NCBI GenBank assembly: GCA_902781655.1
Contig: CACZJZ010000006.1
Coordinates: 62,001-126,000 of the forward strand
Origin: an uncultured Lachnospiraceae bacterium
GTDB taxonomy: Bacteria; Bacillota; Clostridia; Lachnospirales; Lachnospiraceae
Reading direction: 5' to 3'
Length of the DNA stretch: 64,000 nt
Position 1 is the stretch's first letter; every line of letters begins with the position of its first letter. Made by a program: the position numbers and the translations under genes. The notes beneath the pieces were generated by a model. The model was not told where the DNA came from and did not search any database. It worked only from the letters and a program-made list of their open reading frames with translations. Positions 43,481-52,448 of the stretch are shown here, piece after piece.

Positions 43481-43987
43481 ATGGCACTTAGAACGATCCG
43501 CCGATTTGGCGATCCGGTACTGGAGAAGCATTGTAAGGAGGTGACGGAGCTCACGCCCCGCCTCAATGAACTGATAGACGATATGTTTGACACGATGTAT
43601 GATGCGGGAGGCGTCGGCCTCGCGGCGCCGCAGGTCGGCGTCCTGAAACGCATCGTCGTCATCGATGTGTCACAGGAACAGAATGAGCCGCTGGTGCTCA
43701 TCAATCCGGTTATCGTGGAAACCAGCGGCGAGCAGACGGGACTGGAGGGCTGTCTGTCGCTGCCTGGAGAATATGGCGAGGTGACGCGGCCGAATTATGT
43801 CAAAGTGACCGCGCTTGACCGCAATATGAAGGAGCGCACCCTTGAGGGGACGGAGCTGCTGGCGCGCTGCTTCTGCCACGAGATCGAGCATCTGGACGGA
43901 CATCTTTTCACGGAGAAGGTGGAGGGAGAACTGGTCAGCCCGGAGGAATCCGGCGAGAATGAGGACGACGCGGCGGAGAAAGAATAA
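43481..43987 (+). CDS. def: Peptide deformylase
   Basis: A 168-residue metalloenzyme that removes the formyl group from nascent proteins. The three family motifs are GVGLAAPQVG (about residues 44-53), EGCLSLPGEYG (about 89-99) and CHEIEHLDGHLF (about 130-141). The catalytic HExxH is intact. The residue before the histidine is Cys where Gln is common; this is a minor variant. An acidic C-terminal tail follows. fmt is 20 bases downstream. Confidence 0.95.
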   Translation: MALRTIRRFGDPVLEKHCKEVTELTPRLNELIDDMFDTMYDAGGVGLAAPQVGVLKRIVVIDVSQEQNEPLVLINPVIVETSGEQTGLEGCLSLPGEYGEVTRPNYVKVTALDRNMKERTLEGTELLARCFCHEIEHLDGHLFTEKVEGELVSPEESGENEDDAAEKE

Positions 43988-44007
43988 GCGCGGCGCGGAG
44001 AAGCAGA

Positions 44008-44982
44008 ATGAAGATTGTTTTTATGGGAACGCCGGATTTTGCCGTGCCGGTGCTGGAGGCACTGCTCCGGGACGGACAGCAGGTGAGTCTTGTCGTGACA
44101 CAGCCGGACCGTGCGAGGGGCCGCGGCCGGGAGGTGCTGAAGACGCCGGTGAAACAGTGTGCAGAGAAATGGGGCATCCCGGTGTTTCAGCCGGAACGGG
44201 TGAAGCGGCCGGAGGCAGTGCAGCGACTGCGGGAAGAGCATGCGGAAATGATTGTCGTCGCAGCCTTCGGCCAGATTCTTTCCCAGGAGATTCTGGATCT
44301 GCCCAGATATGGCTGCATCAATGTGCACGCCTCCCTTCTCCCGAAATACCGCGGCGCGGCACCGATCCAGTGGGCGGTGATCAATGGAGAAAGAGAGTCT
44401 GGCGTGACGATTATGCAGATGGATGCCGGACTGGACACGGGCGATATTCTGGCGCAGGAAAAGGTCATTCTCGCGCCGAAGGAGACGGGAGAGAGTCTGT
44501 ATCAAAGGCTCTCCGCACTGGGCGGGGAACTTCTGATCAAAACGCTGCCTTCGATTGTCGACGGCTCTGCGGTTCACATCGCGCAGAGGAATGAGGAATC
44601 CTGTTATGCCGGGATGCTGAAGAGGGAGATGGGAAACCTTGTCTGGGAGGAATCCGCGGCAAAGCTTGAGCGGCTGATCCGGGGACTCAATTCCTGGCCG
44701 GGGGCCTATACCTTCCTCCGCGGAAAGACGCTGAAGCTGTGGGATGCGGATGTGATTCCGGCGCTGCCGGAGACGGTACTGCAGAATGAGAAGCAGAACG
44801 CAGCGCCCGGCACCATTCTCGGCAGTGACAAAAATTATATCTATGTTCTGACCGGGGACGGGATTCTCCGGCTGAGCGAGGTGCAGCTCGAGGGACATCG
44901 CCGCATGGCGGTGCATGATTTCCTGCTGGGCGAGAGGATCCGGCCGGGTGAGCAGCTCACCAGAGAAAGAGAGAACAGATGA
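44008..44982 (+). CDS. fmt: Methionyl-tRNA formyltransferase
   Basis: A 324-residue enzyme that formylates initiator Met-tRNA using 10-formyl-THF. The N-terminal domain carries the substrate-binding HASLLPKYRGAAPIQWA stretch near residues 109-125 and the GxT/D region near 145. The C-terminal OB-like domain is present. It is the partner reaction to peptide deformylase just upstream. Its stop overlaps the next start by four bases (ATGA), indicating coupling to the YugP-type protease gene. Confidence 0.95.
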   Translation: MKIVFMGTPDFAVPVLEALLRDGQQVSLVVTQPDRARGRGREVLKTPVKQCAEKWGIPVFQPERVKRPEAVQRLREEHAEMIVVAAFGQILSQEILDLPRYGCINVHASLLPKYRGAAPIQWAVINGERESGVTIMQMDAGLDTGDILAQEKVILAPKETGESLYQRLSALGGELLIKTLPSIVDGSAVHIAQRNEESCYAGMLKREMGNLVWEESAAKLERLIRGLNSWPGAYTFLRGKTLKLWDADVIPALPETVLQNEKQNAAPGTILGSDKNYIYVLTGDGILRLSEVQLEGHRRMAVHDFLLGERIRPGEQLTRERENR

Positions 44983-45707
44983 TCTATTATTCCACATATA
45001 TCCTTGTCCTGATCGGCGCGGTGATCTGCATGGCGGCAAGTGCACATGTGCAGAGTGTATACAAGCGGTATGCCGGTGTGATGAGTTCGGCAGGGCTGAC
45101 CGGTGCCGAAGTGGCGTACCGGCTCCTGCAGACAAATGGGATCACCGACGTGAGCATCGGCCACGTCAGAGGGTCTTTGACGGATCATTACGATCCGGCA
45201 AAGAAAGTTGTCAATCTGTCGGACACGACGTATGGTTCCCGCTCCGTGGCTGCCATCGGTGTCGCCGCACATGAGTGCGGCCATGTGATGCAGCATCACA
45301 GCGGCTATATTCCGCTCAGCATCCGCACCGCGCTGGTGCCTGCCGCAAATATCGGTTCCAATCTGGGACTTCCGATGGTCATTTTCGGTCTGTTCCTCGG
45401 GGCGGGGGTCCGGTATGCGGATGGCGGGACATCGATCGGAACAATTTTGGTGGAAATCGGTGTCGTCCTGTTCTTCTTCGGCGTTCTGTTTCAGCTTGTC
45501 ACACTGCCGGTTGAGTTTGATGCTTCCCACCGCGCGATGAAAATGCTGAAGCAGTATCAGATTCTGGATGAAAAGGAGCTTCCGTACAGCAGGAAGGTTC
45601 TGTCGGCAGCAGCTATGACTTACGTGGCGGCAGCGGCCTCCTCAATTCTGCAGTTTCTCCGTGTGCTGCTGATCGCCGGGGTGGGGCGGAGAAGAGATGA
45701 CGACTGA
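44979..45707 (+). CDS. YugP-type zinc metallopeptidase, membrane-bound
   Basis: A 242-residue membrane protein of the YugP/DUF-type neutral zinc metallopeptidase family. The zinc motif HECGH is at about residues 98-102, in AAHECGHVMQH. Hydrophobic segments lie at the N-terminus and in the C-terminal half. In Firmicutes this gene sits between fmt and rsmB, as here. The substrate is unknown. It is coupled to fmt through an ATGA overlap and to rsmB by an 11-base overlap. Confidence 0.88.
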   Translation: MIYYSTYILVLIGAVICMAASAHVQSVYKRYAGVMSSAGLTGAEVAYRLLQTNGITDVSIGHVRGSLTDHYDPAKKVVNLSDTTYGSRSVAAIGVAAHECGHVMQHHSGYIPLSIRTALVPAANIGSNLGLPMVIFGLFLGAGVRYADGGTSIGTILVEIGVVLFFFGVLFQLVTLPVEFDASHRAMKMLKQYQILDEKELPYSRKVLSAAAMTYVAAAASSILQFLRVLLIAGVGRRRDDD

Positions 45708-47094
45708 AATTCCTATGGATAGAAGAGATCATTCGAACCCGGCGGTGCGCCGTCTGGTCCTGGATATCCTGATGGAAGCAGAGCAAAGCGGCTCCTATGG
45801 GAGCCTGCTTGTGCGCAGAGAGCAGGACCGCTATGCATCGCTCGATCATGCACAGCGGTCTTTTTTGCGCCGCCTTTCGCTGGGCGTCATTGGCGGGAGG
45901 ATTCGTCTCGATGCGGTCCTGCAGCGGCTGTGCAGCAAACCTGTGTCCAGAATGGATCCGGTAGTGCGGAATATTCTGAGGATGGGTGTTTATCAGATTC
46001 TGTACATGGATCGGGTCCGCGTCTCCGCGGCCTGTGATGAGGCAGTCCGCCTCACGCGCCAGATGCATCGGGATGGGCTGACCGGGTTCGTCAACGGTGT
46101 GCTCCGCTCCGCTGCCAGACAGAGAGAAGATCTGCTTTCCTTTACCACATCTTCCCGCGATCCGGAGATCCGATACGCGCTTCCCCGATGGATCTTTTCG
46201 ATGTGGAGCAGCCAGTACGGCAAAGACAGAGCTAGATGCATCGCGGGGGCGCTGGATCAGGAAAGACCTGTCACTGTGCGTGTGGACGCCAGAATCGATC
46301 AGGAAGTCCTCTTCTCCCGGTGGAAGCAGGCCGGTCTGACTGTCAAACCGTCCCGGATTCTGCCATTCGCATTTGATCTGCCGGAGGGTGTCAATCCCTC
46401 GGATATTCCGGGATTTTCGGAGGGATGGTGCACCGTGCAGGACGCCTCCTCCATGGTGGTTGGAATTGCGGCCGGAATCCGCGGCGGCGAGACGATTCTT
46501 GATATCTGCGCGGCGCCAGGAGGAAAAACGCTGCACTGTGCCTCTCTCCTCGCGGCGGCAGGCAGGGGCGGTCAGGTCCGCGCCTTTGACCTGTATCCTG
46601 CCAAAATCAGCCGGATTCAGGAGAACGTCCGGCGCATGCACCTTGAATCATTCATCACAGCCTCTGTGCGCGACGCCCGGGAACGGGTCCCGCAGAGAGA
46701 GGAAGGAAGTGCCGATATTTTGTTGTGTGATCTTCCCTGCTCCGGACTCGGCGTCTGTGGGCGAAAGCCAGAAATTCGCTACCGCGTGAAGCCGGAGGAT
46801 CTTCCCTCTCTCGCCGCGCTTCAGAAATCCATTCTGCGGGAAGCCGTCAGGTATCTGAAGCCCGGCGGGACGCTCATTTACAGTACCTGCACGATCGACC
46901 GGACGGAAAATGATGAGACGGCGGACTATATTATGCAGGAGCTGGGACTTGTGCCGAGGACGATGGAGCCGCTCCTTCCGCCATTCTTGTGCCGTTCTCT
47001 GTACGGACCGGATCGGAATTATCTGCAGCTGTACCCGGATTTGCATGGAACGGACGGCTTTTTTCTGGCATCCTTCCAGAGTGCGAAAGGGTAG
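45697..47094 (+). CDS. rsmB: 16S rRNA (cytosine(967)-C5)-methyltransferase RsmB
   Basis: A 465-residue methyltransferase with an N-terminal NusB-like RNA-binding domain and a C-terminal SAM domain. Motif I is LDICAAPGGKTLH near residue 268. Catalytic motifs IV and VI are visible as LLCDLPCSGLGV and IYSTCTI, with the two conserved cysteines of m5C methyltransferases. It overlaps the end of the YugP-type gene and lies upstream of rlmN, the common Firmicute order. Confidence 0.93.
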   Translation: MTTEIPMDRRDHSNPAVRRLVLDILMEAEQSGSYGSLLVRREQDRYASLDHAQRSFLRRLSLGVIGGRIRLDAVLQRLCSKPVSRMDPVVRNILRMGVYQILYMDRVRVSAACDEAVRLTRQMHRDGLTGFVNGVLRSAARQREDLLSFTTSSRDPEIRYALPRWIFSMWSSQYGKDRARCIAGALDQERPVTVRVDARIDQEVLFSRWKQAGLTVKPSRILPFAFDLPEGVNPSDIPGFSEGWCTVQDASSMVVGIAAGIRGGETILDICAAPGGKTLHCASLLAAAGRGGQVRAFDLYPAKISRIQENVRRMHLESFITASVRDARERVPQREEGSADILLCDLPCSGLGVCGRKPEIRYRVKPEDLPSLAALQKSILREAVRYLKPGGTLIYSTCTIDRTENDETADYIMQELGLVPRTMEPLLPPFLCRSLYGPDRNYLQLYPDLHGTDGFFLASFQSAKG

Positions 47095-47227
47095 CTGTGC
47101 TAAATCATTTCCTGCAATCGGCTGATGTCGATGTGCAAATGCATCGTTCCTAATATTAAGAGATGATTCAGGTGGAGGAATCGGTATCGTTTTGCATGAT
47201 TTCGGAGACGTAAAGGAGACGCCAGAT

Positions 47228-48301
47228 ATGGAACCGGCTGAAATGAACGAAAACAAGGATATGAAATCCATGACTTTGGCGGAACTGAGGGAGGCTCTGC
47301 AGCCGTTGGGTGTTCCGCGTTACCGCGCGGATCAGATGTATCGATGGATGCATGTTCAGCTCGCTGAAAGTCCGGAACAGATGTCGAATCTTCCCCGCGC
47401 GTTCCGACAGCAGATGGAGGATATGGGAGAGTATGTGACGCTGAGAACCGTGGATCGCCAGATCTCCCGGATGGATGGGACACAGAAGTTTCTCTTCGCG
47501 CTGCCCGATGACAACCTGGTGGAGAGCGTGTTCATGCGCTATCGGTTCGGCAACAGTGTCTGTGTCTCATCCCAGGTCGGCTGCCGCATGGGCTGCCGGT
47601 TCTGTGCCTCGACGCTGAATGGCTGGGAGAGAAATCTGCTTGCCTCGGAAATGCTGGAGCAGGTCTATGCCATCATGCGGGCGACCGGAGAAAGGGTTTC
47701 TCATCTCGTCATCATGGGTACCGGCGAGCCGATGGATAATTACGACAATGTGGTGCGGTTTATCCGCCTCCTGTCTTCTCCGGAGGGGCAGAACCTCAGT
47801 CAGCGCAACATTACCGTCTCAACCTGCGGCATTGTGCCGGGTATCCGGCGGCTTGCAGAGGAAGGACTTCAAATCACTCTGGCCCTCTCTCTTCATGCCA
47901 CAACAGATGAGAAAAGGCGGAAGATTATGCCAATCGCGGAGCAATATTCTATAGAGGAACTCATGAAGGCGGCCGCGTATTATTTTGACAGGACCGGACG
48001 GCAGGTGACATTCGAGTACAGCTTAATCCGGGATGTCAATGATACGGACACCGATGCGGCCGGGCTTGCAGCCCTTGCCAGACCGATCCGGGCCCACGTC
48101 AATCTGATCCCGGTGAATCCGGTAGCAGAGAGAAGCTTTGTGCAGCCCAGCGCTGAGGCAGCACAGCGGTTCAAGGCAAAACTTGAAAAAAGCGGGATAT
48201 CTGTTACTATTAGGAGAGAATTGGGCAGAGACATCGATGGTGCCTGCGGCCAGCTGAGGCGCAGACATCTGGACAGGGAACCCTTCGGGAAAACAATCTG
48301 A
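47228..48301 (+). CDS. rlmN: Dual-specificity RNA methyltransferase RlmN
   Basis: A 357-residue radical SAM enzyme that makes m2A at 23S A2503 and in some tRNAs. The cluster motif CRMGCRFC lies near residues 118-125, in the sequence SSQVGCRMGCRFCAS. The methyl-carrier cysteine is the last-domain GACGQL near residue 340. I start it at ATG 47228 because AAAGGAG (47212-47218) is 9 bases upstream; the frame opens at 47192, but without an SD. It precedes the stp-prkC pair, the typical arrangement. Confidence 0.94.
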   Translation: MEPAEMNENKDMKSMTLAELREALQPLGVPRYRADQMYRWMHVQLAESPEQMSNLPRAFRQQMEDMGEYVTLRTVDRQISRMDGTQKFLFALPDDNLVESVFMRYRFGNSVCVSSQVGCRMGCRFCASTLNGWERNLLASEMLEQVYAIMRATGERVSHLVIMGTGEPMDNYDNVVRFIRLLSSPEGQNLSQRNITVSTCGIVPGIRRLAEEGLQITLALSLHATTDEKRRKIMPIAEQYSIEELMKAAAYYFDRTGRQVTFEYSLIRDVNDTDTDAAGLAALARPIRAHVNLIPVNPVAERSFVQPSAEAAQRFKAKLEKSGISVTIRRELGRDIDGACGQLRRRHLDREPFGKTI

Positions 48302-48329
48302 TCATGCCTGATTCCGGGGTGGATGAAGA

Positions 48330-49082
48330 ATGATCCGTTCGGCTGCAGTAACCAACATTGGCCAGCGTCGAAAAATGAATCAGGATAGTTTCTTTGTGTC
48401 GGATGATCCAGTGGGGAATCTTCCGAATCTGTATCTTGTCGCAGATGGCATGGGCGGTCACAAGGCCGGGGATTACGCCTCCCGCTATGTCACTGAGCAT
48501 GTCGTTTCTGAAGTCAGGGAATCCTTTGAACAGAACCCGAGGAAGATCCTCGACCGGGTTCTGCATGCCGTGAACCGCGAGCTTAGAACCATTGCCGCAG
48601 GAAATGACGATTATTATGGCATGGGGACCACCTGTGTCGCCGCGACAGTGACCGGCAGCTATCTACAGGTCGCCAATGTCGGGGACAGCCGGCTGTATCT
48701 GTTTGAAAAGGACGCGAAGGGCAGAGGGCAGATCCGCCAGATCACGGTGGATCATTCCCTGGTGGAAGAAATGGTGCTCGCAGGCGGCCTTGACAGCAGC
48801 ACTGCGCGGACACATCCGAACAAAAATATCATCACCAGAGCAATCGGCGCAGAGGACCGCGTGGAGATCGACTATTTCACGGTGGAGCTTCAGGTGGGAC
48901 AGAAAATTCTGATGTGCACGGACGGACTTACCAATATGGTGGAGGATGCCCGGATTGCCGAGATTCTGGCTGCGGAACCGGCAGAGGACGAAGCTGTTCG
49001 CGCGCTTGTGAGCGAGGCAAATCGAAACGGCGGACGGGACAATATCACCGTGATTGTCATGGATCCTTTCTGTGGAGTATGA
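48330..49082 (+). CDS. PP2C-type Ser/Thr phosphatase Stp (PrpC)
   Basis: A 250-residue PPM-family phosphatase that reverses phosphorylation by PrkC. Metal-binding motifs are visible: NQDSF near residue 17, VADGMGGHKAG near 38-48, GDSRLYL near 120 and GRDNITVIV near 235-243. No membrane segment is seen, so it is cytosolic. It is followed by prkC after 124 bases. This gap is much wider than the overlap often seen for this pair and is filled with hairpins (49087-49198). Confidence 0.94.
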   Translation: MIRSAAVTNIGQRRKMNQDSFFVSDDPVGNLPNLYLVADGMGGHKAGDYASRYVTEHVVSEVRESFEQNPRKILDRVLHAVNRELRTIAAGNDDYYGMGTTCVAATVTGSYLQVANVGDSRLYLFEKDAKGRGQIRQITVDHSLVEEMVLAGGLDSSTARTHPNKNIITRAIGAEDRVEIDYFTVELQVGQKILMCTDGLTNMVEDARIAEILAAEPAEDEAVRALVSEANRNGGRDNITVIVMDPFCGV

Positions 49083-49086
49083 GGCT

Positions 49087-49198
49087 TGAACGTGGCGTCG
49101 ATACGCCACATGCAAACTGACCATGGTGCCACTGACACCAATGTCCCGATACGATTCGGGCGTTTCTTCCGCGGGTGCCGCGAACAACGCGGCACGGG
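49087..49198 (+). promoter_or_regulatory. Tandem hairpins filling the stp-prkC spacer
   Basis: Four consecutive stem-loops can form: 49092-49098 with 49103-49109; 49124-49128 with 49136-49140; 49145-49149 with 49156-49160; and 49175-49182 with 49188-49195. The last has perfect 8-base arms and ends one base before GGGG, the likely prkC SD. 49155-49198 is the second copy of the 44-base repeat upstream of dprA. 49087-49121 resembles the sequence at the end of secDF. The array may tune prkC expression relative to stp. Confidence 0.7.
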
Positions 49199-49206
49199 GT
49201 ATATAG

Positions 49207-51426
49207 ATGGTTAAAATTGGAATGCTGATTGCAGACCGCTATGAGGTGCTTGAAAAAATCGGCACCGGCGGAATGTCTGATGTCTATAAGGGCAAGGATC
49301 ACAAACTGAATCGATATGTGGCCATTAAGGTTCTGAAGCAGGAATTTTATGAGAACGCGAATTTTGTCTCAAAATTCCGCATGGAAGCACAGGTTTCCGC
49401 CGGGCTGATGCATCCCAATATTGTCAATGTCTATGACGTGGGAGAAGAGAAGGGCCTGTTCTATATCATCATGGAACTGGTCGATGGCATCACACTTAAG
49501 AAGTATATCGAGAAAAAGGCGCGTCTGTCTGTCCGCGAGGCGATCAGCATCGCCATTCAGGTATCCATGGGACTGCAGGCTGCGCACAACGCGCATATTA
49601 TACATCGTGACATCAAGCCGCAGAATATCATGATCTCGAAGGACGGCAAGGTGAAGGTCACGGATTTTGGAATTGCCAAGGCAGCGACAAGCAATACGAT
49701 TACCTCGAATGTAATGGGTTCGGTGCACTACACCAGCCCGGAACAGGCGCGGGGCGGATACAGCGACGAAAAGAGCGATATTTATTCTCTGGGTATCACA
49801 TTGTTTGAGATGCTGACGGGCAGAGTGCCGTTCAACGGCGAGACAACAGTCGCGATTGCCATCAAGCAGATTCAGCAGCCGATGCCGTCGCCGTGCGAGT
49901 TTGTTCCGGAGATTCCACACAGTGTGGAGCAGATCGTCCTCAAGTGCTGTGAGAAAAGCCCGGACAGGCGCTATCAGAATATGGGAGAGCTGATCGACGA
50001 CCTGAAGCGGTCTCTTGTCGATCCGGACGGAGATTTTGTCAGACGGATTGATCCGGACACAGACGGTGCCACCAGAATGGTGACGCCGGGGGACCGCGGC
50101 TCGATGCGCCGGCAGTATCAGGGCACGGCGAATCCCGGAGCGGATCAGCTTCCGGAGGACCGTGACGGGAAACATTTCGGAGGAGCGGCAGACGCGCCGG
50201 AGACCGCGTCAGGTCGATACGCGCCACCCCGCGGGCGGGAAAATGCCCGGGGAAGGGAGCGCGGCCGCCAGGACGACGGGAGGCTGCGACTCGAGCGGGA
50301 TGAGCGCAGGCGCTATGAGGAGGACGACTACGAGGACGACTATGCGGAGGATGTGTCTGGTGGACGGAGAACGGAGCATCTGACGACACTGGTAGCGGTT
50401 CTGGCCGCAGTTATCATCGGGATTATTGTGATCTTTCTTGCTGGGCGTGCATTGGGACTGTGGGGTGGCGTCAGTGAGTCGGCTATAGAAAACGCGACTG
50501 CAGTTTCTATGCCAAATGTCGTGGGTAAGGACGAGGAGTCTGCCAAATCCAGTCTCACGGCGCTCGGCCTTGATCCGCAGGTCACCTATGAGAAATCAGA
50601 CAAGGAAGCGGGAACAGTTCTCGAGCAGAGCATCGATGCCGGCAAGACGGTGACCCCAGGGACGACGGTGAGCCTGACGGTGGCAGCGAGCAGCGAGGGC
50701 ATCGAGGTGCCAAATGTGGTTGGCATCTCCAAGCAGGAGGCAAGAGTACAGCTCGAGAAGAAAAATTTTGTCGTCAATGTGCAGGAGCAGCCGAGCGATT
50801 CCGTAGACAGCGGGAAGGTGATTTCCCAATCGCCGGAGGCCGGAACTTCCGCGGCAAGCGGATCTTCCGTGACGATCACAGTGAGCAGCGGGCCGGACAA
50901 GTCCGGCCAGGTACAGGTTCCTACCCTGACTGGCATTACGCAGGATGAGGCGCAGAAGCTGATTGAGGAGGCCGGTCTGAAGCTGGGAAAAGTCACTGAA
51001 GTGACCAATAGCGACGCCAACCTGACCGGAAAGGTCTGCTCTCAGAGCATAGATGCCGGTGAGTATGTAGACAGCGGCACGGCGGTCGATCTGGAGGTCA
51101 GCACCGGAGTCGGTACTTATTATTATTCTGGTGAAATCGACGCGCCCACGCAGGCTGAGGATCCGAACTATGCGGCCGGCACAGCCGTGCAGTGCACGAT
51201 CACAGATGCGAATGGGACGCAGCTTTATAACCAGACGGTCTCCGAATTCCCGCAGCCAGTCGGTCTGACGCAGATTACCACGGCGACAGGGACGCTGACG
51301 ATGGCGTACTATGACACTGTGGCGGAGTCCACGACAACGGATGAAAATGGAAACACGGTGACGACGCCGGCTTCCTCGAATCTGGTGATGTTCACGAGAC
51401 AGCTGACGTTTTCGGCACAGCAATAG
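49207..51426 (+). CDS. prkC: Ser/Thr protein kinase PrkC with PASTA repeats
   Basis: A 739-residue membrane kinase that senses peptidoglycan fragments. The kinase domain (about 1-280) shows the glycine loop GTGGMSDVYKG, Lys in VAIKVL, the catalytic HRDIKPQN near residue 137 and DFGIAKA. A long polar, Arg-rich juxtamembrane region runs to about residue 390. A single TM span (about 395-416) follows, then three PASTA repeats (starting near 431, 498 and 570, each with a PNVVG- or PTLTG-type opening). A further extracellular domain from about 636 to the end is not PASTA-like. The start ATG 49207 is set by GGGG at 49196-49199. Confidence 0.95.
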   Translation: MVKIGMLIADRYEVLEKIGTGGMSDVYKGKDHKLNRYVAIKVLKQEFYENANFVSKFRMEAQVSAGLMHPNIVNVYDVGEEKGLFYIIMELVDGITLKKYIEKKARLSVREAISIAIQVSMGLQAAHNAHIIHRDIKPQNIMISKDGKVKVTDFGIAKAATSNTITSNVMGSVHYTSPEQARGGYSDEKSDIYSLGITLFEMLTGRVPFNGETTVAIAIKQIQQPMPSPCEFVPEIPHSVEQIVLKCCEKSPDRRYQNMGELIDDLKRSLVDPDGDFVRRIDPDTDGATRMVTPGDRGSMRRQYQGTANPGADQLPEDRDGKHFGGAADAPETASGRYAPPRGRENARGRERGRQDDGRLRLERDERRRYEEDDYEDDYAEDVSGGRRTEHLTTLVAVLAAVIIGIIVIFLAGRALGLWGGVSESAIENATAVSMPNVVGKDEESAKSSLTALGLDPQVTYEKSDKEAGTVLEQSIDAGKTVTPGTTVSLTVAASSEGIEVPNVVGISKQEARVQLEKKNFVVNVQEQPSDSVDSGKVISQSPEAGTSAASGSSVTITVSSGPDKSGQVQVPTLTGITQDEAQKLIEEAGLKLGKVTEVTNSDANLTGKVCSQSIDAGEYVDSGTAVDLEVSTGVGTYYYSGEIDAPTQAEDPNYAAGTAVQCTITDANGTQLYNQTVSEFPQPVGLTQITTATGTLTMAYYDTVAESTTTDENGNTVTTPASSNLVMFTRQLTFSAQQ

Positions 51427-51480
51427 TCGTGATACATCAGACGGCAGACCTCGTGTGCAGCGGCGGCTGGGGAGGAAGCG

Positions 51481-52386
51481 ATGCCCTCGGGCAAAATCAT
51501 CAAGAGTCTTTCCGGATTTTACGAAGTACATACAGGAAAGTGTATTTACCGCTGCAGAGCGAAGGGCGTTTTCCGTTCCCTCGGCGTGAAACCACTGGTC
51601 GGGGACGATGTGGAATTTGACGTGGTCGCGGAGAACCCGGAGTTAAAGGAGGGGACGATCACGCGCATCCTCCCGAGAAAAAACGAACTTGTCAGACCGA
51701 GCGTCGCCAACATAGACCAGTCCCTTCTGGTCTTTGCGATCACCCATCCGATTCCCAGCTATCAGATGCTGGACAGGTTCCTGATATCCATGCAGAAGAG
51801 AAGGCTTCCCGCCATTCTGTGCTTCAGCAAGGCTGATCTTGCCGCGGAGGCGGAGAAGGAGGAACTCTGCGGAATATACGGGCACTGCGGCTGCCAGATC
51901 CTTTTTCTCAGCACGGAGGAGAAGAGCGGGCTTGACGCGATCCGACAGGTGCTGCGGGGAAAAACAACCGTTCTCGCGGGGCCGTCCGGCGTCGGCAAAT
52001 CGACTCTGGTTAATCTGCTGTGTCCGGAGGCGGGAGCGGAGACTGGCGAACTGAGCCGCAAAATTCAGAGGGGAAAGAATACAACCCGTCATGTGGAGCT
52101 GTTTCGTGTGGCGGAGGCGGACGGGACGGGCACCTTTGTGATGGACACTCCCGGGTTCACGTCTCTTGATGTGATGGCCGATCAGGCGGAGGAACTGAAG
52201 GATTATTATCCGGAGTTCGCACCCTGTCTGGGAAAATGCCGTTTCGACGGCTGCAATCACATGGAAGAGCCGGGGTGCGCGGTCCGACAGGCAGTGCAGG
52301 AAGGGAAGATACCAAAGGTCCGGTATGAGAATTACCGTGCGCTGTTTCTGGAATTGAAAAATCGGAAACCTGTGTATCGAAGGTGA
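51481..52386 (+). CDS. rsgA: Ribosome small-subunit-dependent GTPase RsgA
   Basis: A 301-residue circularly permuted GTPase that aids maturation of the 30S subunit. The N-terminal OB domain is followed by the permuted motifs: G4 as FSKADL near residue 118, then G1 GPSGVGKST near 165, and G3 DTPGF near 224. Zinc ligands appear in CLGKCRFDGCNHMEEPGC near 248-265. The G4 motif has Ser in place of Asn, a variant in the guanine-recognition loop. The gene lies after prkC as usual, but the common next genes rpe and thiN are replaced by a ZIP transporter. Confidence 0.93.
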   Translation: MPSGKIIKSLSGFYEVHTGKCIYRCRAKGVFRSLGVKPLVGDDVEFDVVAENPELKEGTITRILPRKNELVRPSVANIDQSLLVFAITHPIPSYQMLDRFLISMQKRRLPAILCFSKADLAAEAEKEELCGIYGHCGCQILFLSTEEKSGLDAIRQVLRGKTTVLAGPSGVGKSTLVNLLCPEAGAETGELSRKIQRGKNTTRHVELFRVAEADGTGTFVMDTPGFTSLDVMADQAEELKDYYPEFAPCLGKCRFDGCNHMEEPGCAVRQAVQEGKIPKVRYENYRALFLELKNRKPVYRR

Positions 52387-52448
52387 GAAACTGTAATCTG
52401 TTCTGTTTCACATCTGTTTAGTTTCACATCATTGGAGAGACAAAATAA

